A stretch of DNA of 64,000 bases from Vandiemenella viatica (Eukaryota > Arthropoda > Insecta > Orthoptera > Morabidae), in assembly GCA_031002005.1 (NCBI GenBank), contig JARYHS010013631.1:62617832-62681831 (forward strand), read 5' to 3'. The notes below the pieces were generated by a model. It worked only from the letters and a program-made list of their open reading frames with translations, ran no database searches and had not been told where the DNA came from. This document shows positions 56,650 to 64,000 of this stretch, piece by piece (positions within the stretch are counted from its first letter, which is position 1; each line of letters begins with the position of its first letter). Both the position numbers and the translations under genes were made by a program.

Positions 56650-58034
56650 TTATTATTACTCCGCGATTCACTAAAAGTGTGTGGCGGAGGGTGCATTGCA
56701 CCTATCTAAAAGGGTGATGGTTTGGAAGGGATATACGGGATATGGCAGGAGGAGCCCATGGGCTATTGTGAGGAACCATGCCAGCATTTGCCTGGAGTGA
56801 TCCGGGAAATCCATGGAAAACCCAGATCAGGATGGCCGGAGTGCTTTATCGAAAGCCACTCCTGTTGTATTTTAAGTTTACTCGCCCAGTAAATCCTTTC
56901 TATTCCATTCCCTAAACGCTCGTGTGAAAAATGAGTACAGAAATGAATCGGTTCTGGTCCTGATTTCTCTTATCATATTTTTGCGGTCATTCCGAGATAT
57001 GAATGTTGCTGGTAGCAATATTTTCTGGCTGTCATTCTGAAATACGTCAGTCATGAATTTTTCAATTAGCTTCCGTCGAGAGCAACGCCTTCGGTGCTCC
57101 AGGACTTCCCAACCTAACTCCTTCAATATCGCACTTACGCTTTCCTTCCAACTATATATACCTGTCACGAATCATGCAGCTCTTCTTTGGACCTTCTCTA
57201 ATGCCTCCATTAATCCCTTTTGATGGGGACCCCATACAGATCAACAATAATCTATGTGAGGACGTACTAGTGACTTGTATACAATCGATTTAACTTCCGA
57301 AGTGCATTGATTTGAATTACGACCTAGAAATCGGAGCATACATTCTCGATATGCTCATTCCACGACAAATTATTACGAATAGTTACTCCTAGGTATTTAG
57401 CGGAATCTACCGTTCTAAGGACAGTATCATTAATTGTATATTCATAGTTAAATGGTGTCACCTTTTTACTTACACGCATTACTTGGCACTTTTTTAGAGT
57501 TTAACGTCAACTGCCAATCTTTACACCACGCAATTATTTTCATAATATCATCTTGTAACAAAGCGCAGTCGTCCTGGGTTTTGATTTCACGATAAAAAAT
57601 AGCATCATCGGCAAATAATCTTTTCATCCCCCTTATTATTTCGCATAAATCATTAATGTATATGAGAAACAACAGAGGCCCTATCTAGTTTCCCTGGGGA
57701 ACCCCGGACCTCACTTCGGTATGTGATGAACGCACACCGTAGAGAAGTGCACACTGTGTTCTGCCCTTCAGAAAGTCTGCAACCCAGTCACAGATTGTCT
57801 AGATATACCGTAACCACGAAGTTTCCTAAGTAACCTAGTGTGAGGCACAGTGTCGAAAGCTTTTTTTAAAATCTAATAGAATAATTCAACCTTGGGTTGC
57901 TCATCTATAATTCGGCACAAGTCGTGAATTAGAAGTACAAGTTGTGTTTCGCAGCATCTGCCTTTTCTGAATCCATGTTGATTTGGGTTTAAAAGCTCAC
58001 CTTCATCCAATAACCGCATGACATTTGAATAGAT
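56650..58034 (-). mobile_element. LINE (CR1/Jockey type), 5'-truncated
   Basis: On the minus strand: reverse transcriptase from its finger region, ORF2 C-terminus, then a 3' untranslated region of about 220 bp ending in AATCGCGGAGTAATAATAAT, a (TAA)n-type tail. The 5' end is truncated at a junction with a MITE near 58030. The 3' region contains a block (56769-56842) that is also the body of SINE-2. Confidence 0.85.
56878..58034 (-). pseudogene. LINE ORF2: reverse transcriptase and C-terminus, multiple stops
   Basis: On the minus strand the pieces run in order: VMRLLDEGELLNPNQHGFRK (from 58026), where NQHGFR is the usual finger motif; AFDTVPH (near 57860); FLIYINDLCEIIRGMKRLFA followed by DDAIFYRE (near 57600-57670), with catalytic FADD; an LTLNSKK segment; a VDSAKYLGVTIRNNLSWNEH segment (near 57350-57420). 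The C-terminal open part of 96 codons (56878-57168) has WKESV, LGWEVLEHRRR, LLPATFISRNDRKN and IREIRTRTDSFLYSFFTRAF, ending with a stop at 56878. This is the typical C-terminal organisation of CR1/L2/Jockey-like LINEs. At least four stops or frameshifts interrupt the protein, and the endonuclease domain is absent through 5' truncation. Confidence 0.85.
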
Positions 58035-58387
58035 TCACGTGAGGTTAAATAGGGGGAGGAGAGACCGGCGAAATCTCTCGAAACCTCACCAAGGGGGAGA
58101 AGGGTCAACGGAAATCTCATGTGAGGTTTTGAAATTCTCGTAGCATAGTAGAGCGGCCTTAGGGGGGAGGGGGACGAGGTATAACAGCCCTTGGAAGCAC
58201 GAGACCTAAAAAAAAAGGTTTCAAAAAGTCGATTAGCAGGGGGAGGGGGGGGGGTCTCCGTCAAAATCTCACGTCATTTTAGAGGGGGGGCTCCGACCAG
58301 ATCTCACGAAGTCTCACCAGAAAGGGGGAGGGGGTCCAGAATTCCGGAATTCCGAAAAAACACCATACGTCATTAAAGGACGCACCC
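58030..58387. mobile_element. TTA MITE, inverted copy of the 25012 family
   Basis: Read on the minus strand it follows the 25012 element in order: TTTCCGGAATTCTGGACCCC, GTGAGACTTCGTGAGATCTG, ACGTGAGATTTTGACGGAG and a TTTTTTTTTAGGTCTCGTGC block. The right end is followed by TTA. The left terminus is lost at the junction with the LINE. Confidence 0.8.
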
Positions 58388-58403
58388 TTATTGACCACCA
58401 ATG

Positions 58404-58733
58404 GTAGCCCGTTTTTAAACCACACAGTACTTCCATTTGATGGTCTCGGCAGCCCATGAAGCTCAGGTGATCTATTTTGAGATGCAACAATGAGCTGGAA
58501 GCAATTTACTTTACTAAATATGTAAGAGACAGTGAAATTAAATTTAACGGACATTGAAAAGTTTTGAGTTTCTCAAAAGCGAGTTTTCTGATAAAACAGT
58601 TCGCTGTAAAACACGTGTGTCAAGTGCCAAGTTCATTTACTCACTATATTTCTCCCACTACTTGATGTTGCTTTGGGTCCTTTCCCCACTTTCAGTAAGT
58701 AGCCCGTATTTAGACCATAGCCCGTTTTTGGAT
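58404..58733. repeat. three inverted copies of a GTCCAAAAACGGGCTAC-like motif
   Basis: The complements of 58404-58420, 58699-58715 and 58717-58733 read GTTTAAAAACGGGCTAC, GTCTAAATACGGGCTAC and ATCCAAAAACGGGCTAT. Two direct copies occur at 55111-55127 and 55301-55317, on the other side of the LINE/hAT block. The element they belong to is unknown. Confidence 0.5.
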
Positions 58734-58885
58734 CATTTATTATTTTGCTGTTCTTTCACTGAAGAACGCACATGTAAGTATTTCCAACTGTATCGCGATG
58801 TAAAATGTACAGCATTATAAAATCAGAGATATTAGCATTATTTATTAACAACCATTTTTAATTATGCAAGTGGGAAGAAATGATT

Positions 58886-58985
58886 TGTACGAACTAGGGA
58901 TTGCAATCCCGCAGTGTTTTCAAACCCGCGGGATCCGCGCAGGATTTGCGCCAATCCCGCGGGATCCGTGCGGGATTGGTACAAA
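58886..58985. repeat. GC-rich inverted-repeat cluster
   Basis: AGGGATTGCAATCCCGC, then CCCGCGGGATCCGCGC and the hairpin AATCCCGCGGGATCCGTGCG followed by GGATT lie within 100 bp of AT-rich DNA. The hairpin arms are AATCCCGC and GCGGGATT. AGGGATTGCAATCCC may be an hAT-type terminus. Confidence 0.6.
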
Positions 58986-59159
58986 CAGTTTTTAACGCAT
59001 ATGTTTAAAAGATAGTTACTTAAAACGTTAATAAATTAAATAATAATTAAATTAATAAATAATTTTTAATGTTAAATGATAAAAATTAACAGTTAACAAT
59101 ATTTTGATTGGTAAAATGACATTAAAACTTTTTAGCGTGTCTTAAGTGTATTTCGAGGT

Positions 59160-59470
59160 TTTACATTTTTGTTTTTTAATCTAAACCAATTTTTAAATAA
59201 ATAATAATTTTGTTTGAATTATGTGATGTATCGAGAGTGTGTTATTTCTTTTTATACATCGTTTGATCATTACAACACATTATTTTGTATTTTAAAAAGA
59301 TTTTGTGTCCACCTACAAATTTTCTTGATAACCCACGTAATGTAAACTCTTCTCTGAGAATCAATAAATTCGTTATCGGTCTAGCTATCTCAAAGGCGTC
59401 GCTCGAGATGTATACAATGAACCAATGGACGGCATGAGGATAGTGTCGCATTTTTAATTTTTTCTAGGCC
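59160..59470 (-). pseudogene. possible hAT transposase C-terminal remnant
   Basis: A 69-codon minus-strand frame (59242-59451) includes VYISSDAFEIARPITNLL and LRGLSRKFVGGHKIF. In position and spacing this loosely resembles the hAT dimerisation region (SSxxERxFSIAxRxxxxxRxxL). It lies about 0.3 kb from an hAT-like terminus at 58886, the same layout as the hAT remnant at 46888. The key ERxFS residues are not intact in one frame, so the call is weak. Confidence 0.3.
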
Positions 59471-59943
59471 AAATATTAATTTTCTGTTTAGTCTGCGTTA
59501 AAGGCAACGTAGTGATAAAGATGTAAAATTTTTAGCCAAATTTCGTCAGAGTCTGCGCACTAAAGAATAGATATTGCCTACCTTTAAGGATTCAAAGATG
59601 GAATTCTCTCAGTATGATCAATTGTTATTTTACTTGAATTTTTGATTACTTGATGGATGTTGATGATGACAATAATAACAATGAAGTAACCTCAAAAAAC
59701 CTTGAACTGTTCTGTATTCCGTTCCACTCACTTTGAGATTTTAGCGCTGCATGATGTTACTAGTGACAACTTTTCGGCATCCAATATGTTACCTTACACA
59801 CGACTATAAATCCACTAATGTCGGCAAACAAAAAGCAGTAGCGAATCTATAAGCTGGAAATAGCCGCGAAGGTGGCGGGCCACAGGTTGGGTGCCGAAAC
59901 GTTCCAACAGCAACAACATTGTCACAGCGGTATAGCAGCAAAA
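59471..59943. other. unidentified stretch
   Basis: No supported feature. Confidence 0.5.
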
Positions 59944-59946
59944 TAA

Positions 59947-60756
59947 GGTGCCATCGATCAATTACATCACATCTTAATGGGGAGGGAGAGGGTCAACAAA
60001 GTGTGTGACATCGTGTTGAAAGGGAAGGGACGAGTCTTAAGCTTCGTGACGTCACATGTGTAATTGTATCACTTCTTGGCACGTGGAGGCCGCGCTGGTT
60101 TCATGCTCGCTGTACCTACAGTGTCGCACGCGGCACATACGCCGAAAGGCCAATGCCGCATTTGAGGCTTTGATAAAGTATAAGTTCCGCATTCTTATTT
60201 AAACGATCATGTGGAATCTGTGGTCTATATCATTCGTCATACAAAGCCACTAACCAACACAACCAATCACATAAGAGGGAACAAGGGGATTTACCCGTCA
60301 CGAAGATTCGTTCTCAAAGAACTGCAGCTATACGAGACAGGGGAGTTCTTCGTTTGATAAACGATGTTGAGGCTATATGGTTGCACGAAGAAGATGTTGA
60401 CAAATCGAATGTTCCTAACATAATGCAATTCTAGAACTGTACCAGTAATAAATAAGACAAAAGAATAGGTTCAAAGTGCGTGGACACAAGATAGTAAAAT
60501 TTTGTTTCACTCATCTGATTTCTTATTTTTTCTCATTTTCCAAAATGTTTGATTTATTGTTAAATTTATAAAGAAAATATTTTAAACAGAAATACATAAA
60601 TACGTTTGGAAGAGTTAATAATTTTAGAATTTGAAATTGCAGAATATGTGACGTCACACCAGGGGAGAGAGTTCACACAAATATGACCACCTGTTACAGG
60701 GAAGGAGGGGCTTCAAAAATCATGAAATTCGTGTAACGTAATTTATGGATGGCCTC
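59947..60756 (+). mobile_element. TIR element related to 32598-33122, with TAA duplication
   Basis: TAA flanks both ends (59944-59946 and 60757-60759). The right end is the complement of GAGGCCATCCATAAATTACG; the left TIR is degenerate (GGTGCCATCGATCAATTACA). Relative to the 32598 copy it is inverted and longer. The plus strand at about 60310-60440 gives LINDVEAIWLHEEDVDKSNV followed by PN, whose end matches the remnant in the other copy, so it preserves more of the parent transposase C-terminus. The 3-bp TAA/TTA duplication points to PIF/Harbinger. Confidence 0.75.
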
Positions 60757-60759
60757 TAA

Positions 60760-61665
60760 GAGAAATTTTACAAGTATGACGCTTGCAGAAAGCATCGACG
60801 TTCTTTCATATTCTAAATGCTGTTTATTGTCTTTACCATCACCTCTTCATACATTCTGAAGTGTTCGTATGTCCTCAACCTTAAAGTATGTTGTTCCGTC
60901 CACCCCCCAAACTTCACGCTTCCAATTTAAAGGATTGTTTCTTCTAAAGACTATCGCTTAATTCCCCTACCCCTAATAATCATGAGGACAACAACCCATA
61001 AAACTATAATAATAGAAAAAAGAATATTGCTACATCACTTTGGATCATTAATTATGTTAGTAGATTTGTTTGTGCTACTGAGCTGTAGTGCGGTGAATGC
61101 TATATGATGGTTGCGTTAGTCGTCCTTTCTCGTTGTCGAGTTATTCGTGAGCAGCGGAGGAACTGACGTGTTTCCGCCGGAAGATATTTCCCGGGGGAAC
61201 TGTTGCTCTCCAAACCGCCCGCCTTTGTGCGATCTTATTGGAGCAGCCGGTAGTCTGCTACGAGATTCGTGGCACGGAGTAAGGACTCGCTTGCTATTGT
61301 GTGGCAAGTGTAGGTAACAGGCTCCCACTGCTGCTTACGTTCCTTAGTATGCGCTGGCACTGGCTGCGCCATATGGACGCATCCGGTTGCATGCAGAAAA
61401 ATGTTTCAATTTTATTAAAAAATCAAATACTTTATTTCATTCTTAAATCCTATGGAAGAAAATACACAGAAAAAGATTAAGAAACAAAAATTCTATTATT
61501 AAATTCACTCTTTGAATAATAACTTAAGACGGCTAGGTTGTTGTCCAAATTTGTTCAACACCTTGTCAATAAATTCGGTATCCTTAGTTAATAAGTGCTA
61601 TATACAATGTATATATATATATATAAAAAAAAAACAAATGCGCCCCCCTTCAAGTAATCCTGCCG
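60760..61665. other. unidentified stretch
   Basis: No supported gene. It is AT-rich apart from a more GC-rich part at about 61110-61330. An (AT)8 run lies at 61609-61624. Confidence 0.5.
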
Positions 61666-61723
61666 GCGCCCATGCACACTCATGCCTGTCGATCGTTTTG
61701 CTTGCACAGTCTCAAGTTGTAAT

Positions 61724-62811
61724 TAGTGTTGCCAACCGTTAAACTAGCTGCCCACCAGATTCAACTCCTAAAACCACCAGAAAACCGCCAAAAAAAAGTT
61801 GCGCTACTATCATAGTAACCACTAAATTTTCCATTAAACAAATATTTGGTTATTATGAAAGAAAATAATGGTTATATTGTTACCTTTATTATTACATAAT
61901 ACACATTAAATTTCTGTATAATTGATCAGTACATCAATATGCAAGTAGTAATTCAATGCATCATCAGCAATTTGCTTAATCAACTGTTATTCTATATTAA
62001 ATCATCTTCTACAGATGATCTTTTAAGGGTGGCATGACTATAAAGCCCACCCTTACCCGACTCAAGCCTCCCCCCCAACGAAAACCGCTCAAGGCCCTCC
62101 CCCAAACGAAAACCGCTCAAGCCCACCCCAAACCAAAATCTGCTCAAACTCCCCCCCCAAATCAGAAACCCACTCAAGCCCCCCCCCCCAAAAAAAAAAA
62201 AATCCAAAATTCTGGATCCACCACTGTTAAGAGGTATTCAAAGTTATTGATCGGTAAGGGATAGTTGAAAATATTTACGTATTCAAACGTTTCTATTAAT
62301 AATTTTCATTTGCATAAACACCATGTTTAGCAGAACTAGAATGGTTTAATCATTTTTAAAGTTGAACACCACAGTGTTCTTATTTGACTAAAAAACAATA
62401 AATCAGTGGTCATGACATTACGGAACAATTTTTTAATAAATTAACATTATTAATTAAAATAAACGAAGAAATCGATTAAATATTCTTAAAAACCTTAATC
62501 GATTATAATTAATTCAATTAGCTGCAATTGTGCCCTTTAACGTGAAATGAAATAAAACTGAGTCAACTTCAATGTGTCCAACGCAGTAAAAGTAAATACT
62601 ACTGAAATAAGGTAGAAATATATTTCAAAAAGTGTAAGTTGCTCAGTTTTTGAGTTATCATCTTTTCATTAATTGAATCTGAATTCTACTGAACCAATAG
62701 AAAAAAGAACCACTAGAAAAAACACCAGCCACTAAAAGCAATATTTCTCCACTAAGAAGGGGGGTTGAAACCACCAGTTTTAGTGGAAATTCCACTAAGT
62801 TGGCAACACTA
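61724..62811. mobile_element. hAT element with perfect 8-bp duplication, inside a TIR
   Basis: It begins TAGTGTTGCCAACC and ends TTGGCAACACTA. GTTGTAAT flanks both ends (61716-61723 and 62812-62819). Subterminal CCACCAG and CCACTA motifs recur on both sides. No transposase was recognised. A smaller hAT MITE lies inside. Confidence 0.9.
62028..62226 (-). mobile_element. hAT MITE (CAGGGGC family) nested in the hAT element, truncated
   Basis: On the minus strand it starts CAGTGGTGGATCCAGAATTT and carries the GGGGCTTGAG repeats of the 51914 copy, ending at the equivalent of about 52044. Very long C and A runs are present (62168-62201). The flanks TTAAGGGT and TTAAGAGG may be a decayed duplication. 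Confidence 0.8.
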
Positions 62812-62990
62812 GTTGTAATCCAAGACGGAGTGTGTGTGTGGGACAAGTCGATCGACTTAATTGTTGTGTTCAGTCAATTGTTTGGCTTGAAGGCATGAAT
62901 GATTTTCCGTGCGTGTTCCTACTTGGCGTCCAGCAAAACGGTGTGTGTGTGCGCGTACTTGCGTCTTGCATTACGTCTTCTTAGTAGAGA

Positions 62991-63443
62991 ATGACTGATA
63001 TTAGACTACTGTCGCATGAATTTCTAATTGAATTTATTGATTTTAACAGACAAAATGAATATCTGTGGAAATTCGAAAGTAAAGATTATTTAAACAAACA
63101 GAAAAAAGTGCTGCATCTGATATTCTTATCAATAAATTGAAAGAAGTTGTGAGCACGCAAATAAAGAAACTGTTATTAAAACAGTGAATTCATTAAGAAC
63201 TTGTTTTCGGAAGGAACAGAAGAAATATAATGAATCGCGTTGATTGGGTGTGGTATAGAAAAGCCAAATTTGTGGTATTTCGACAAGTTGCTGTTTCTTA
63301 CTGATCAAGAAAAGCCAAGACAGGATGGCATAGACAACATTAAATACAAAACAGCGGGTTCAGTTAATGAGCTATGTAACAAATCTAATTTTATTAGTAA
63401 ACACAATTATGGACATAGTTACATTATACATATAAAATGTTAA
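62991..63443 (+). pseudogene. MADF-domain protein, three frameshifts
   Basis: MADF domains are Myb/SANT-like DNA-binding folds found in insect transcription regulators and in accessory proteins of PIF/Harbinger transposons. From ATG at 62991 the plus strand reads EFLIEFIDFNRQNEYLWKFE and SKDYLNKQKK, the first helix with the conserved Trp. After a shift near 63105 it continues SAASDILINKLKEVV. After another near 63157 it reads ETVIKTVNSLRTCFRKEQKK, the helix that carries the family's VxxKxxxLRxxFxxExxK pattern. After a third near 63241 it reads IEKPNLWYFDKLLFLTDQ, the diagnostic LWYFDxLxFL motif. The last frame then runs about 40 residues to TAA at 63441. All motifs are in family order and spacing, so the identity is firm and the gene is broken. 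No BESS motif follows. Confidence 0.85.
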
Positions 63444-63917
63444 ACTATACTTGCTGAAGTTTTAGTATCATGAAAATATAATAAAAGAGCCCAAAATGGG
63501 TTCTTTATTTTGAGAAGGTTAGGTATAGGTTTTAATTGGCAAAAGCCATGTTATCTTGCTAATGAACCTCTCTTTCACACAGTTAAAATATTCCAAAATT
63601 GATGTGACTAAACTGTGCTCGCTTCAAAAACCACTATTTTCACCATTTCTGTTCCTTTTTTTCTTTCTAATTATCAGAACAATAGCCGCAGTAACAACTA
63701 ATTTCTACGAGTCAGCCATATTGACATTTAGCAACTGACAGCAAAATGAAGTAGTAGACGAAGTGTCTGTGGGCCAAACTGCGTTCCGTCAAATGTTCCG
63801 TCTTGCATTACAACTTGAGACTACACAAGCCAAACTATCGACAAGCATGAGTGTGTATGGCAGGTTTAAGACATACAACTAGTTTACCAGAGTGTTGATG
63901 GTATTAAGTTTCTGCTC

Positions 63918-64000
63918 GTCTATGGCTTTATGCCTCGTCGATATCGAGGTTATTAGAGGCAGGAAAGTACTAGGGGCAAGAAACGGGAAGGAATTTGGCC
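63918..64000 (-). mobile_element. SINE-2, cut by window end
   Basis: TGGCTTTATGCCTCGTCGAT, then ATCGAGGTTATTAGAGGC and a GGGAAGGAATTTGGCC block form the inverted tail and the start of the body. The rest lies outside the window. Confidence 0.8.

Larger units (their letters stand above)
61671..63860 (+). mobile_element. TIR transposon carrying a MADF-domain gene
   Basis: The left end CATGCACACTCATGCCTGTC and the complement of the right end (CATACACACTCATGCTTGTC) pair, continuing through GTCTCAAGTTGTAAT and CAAGACGGA. The TIRs are about 75 bp. The left TIR is interrupted by an hAT element exactly after GTTGTAAT; the right TIR has the uninterrupted sequence. Without that insertion the element would be about 1.1 kb. 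The only coding remnant is a MADF-domain gene. MADF/Myb-like second proteins are typical of PIF/Harbinger elements, so that class is inferred, but I see no transposase and no TTA duplication. Confidence 0.7.

Noticed and set aside
62034..62264. Pro/Lys-rich plus frame and Gly/Phe-rich minus frame
   Set aside because: They translate the C and A runs of the nested hAT MITE.

Overview
This is AT-rich eukaryotic nuclear DNA with no recognisable intact host gene. The mix of elements points to an arthropod: tRNA-derived SINEs, a Penelope-like element, CR1/Jockey-type LINEs, Tc1/mariner, hAT, PIF/Harbinger and a Helitron-like element. One SINE family (called SINE-2 here) has a body starting near TCACTCCAGGCGAATGCC and a tail ending near GACCTCGACGTCGACG. 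It resembles SINEs I associate with orthopteran and related polyneopteran insects, so a polyneopteran insect is my best guess. I cannot name the species. Nothing bacterial or plasmid-like is present.

Layout. 1-7.0 kb: mostly unidentified, with a long poly-T and one SINE-1 copy. 7.0-8.7 kb: a long palindromic element with one arm split by an unidentified insertion and the other by a SINE-1 that has a perfect 13-bp target duplication. 8.85-16.4 kb: an LTR retrotransposon with about 1.39-kb LTRs of high identity, a primer-binding-like site and a gag-like frame, but no pol I can recognise. 17.25-17.92 kb: a near-perfect palindromic MITE. 21.3-23 kb: two degenerate tandem repeats. 25.0-25.4 kb: a TTA-flanked MITE. 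27.4-29.0 kb: a broken PIF/Harbinger transposon. 32.6-36.9 kb: a TIR element, a SINE-1 and minus-strand LINE ORF1/ORF2 fragments. 38.7-39.3 kb: a tandem array with a period of about 170 bp. 40.7-42.6 kb: a LINE tail entered by a Helitron-like element that carries a 189-bp satellite. 43-51 kb: a dense mosaic of mariner, SINE-2, MITE, Tc1-like, hAT, LINE and a 5'-truncated Penelope-like element. 51.9-58.4 kb: hAT MITEs, two copies of one LINE on the minus strand and a GC-rich block with NRF-1-like palindromes. 59.9-60.8 kb: a second TIR element of the 32.6-kb family. 61.7-63.9 kb: a TIR element carrying a decayed MADF-domain gene, with an hAT element inserted in its left TIR and a smaller hAT MITE nested inside that.

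No set of genes here works together as a host pathway. The window is best read as a stratified record of transposition. Several events are dated relative to each other by clean insertions: SINE-1 into the palindrome arm, SINE-2 into a LINE, hAT into a TIR with the opposite TIR serving as the unoccupied site, and a Helitron-like element beside a LINE tail. All coding remnants carry stops or frameshifts. The best-preserved reading frames are the C-terminal part of the Penelope-like element (one internal stop) and the gag-like frame of the LTR element. All calls are from reading the sequence by eye; no database search was possible.
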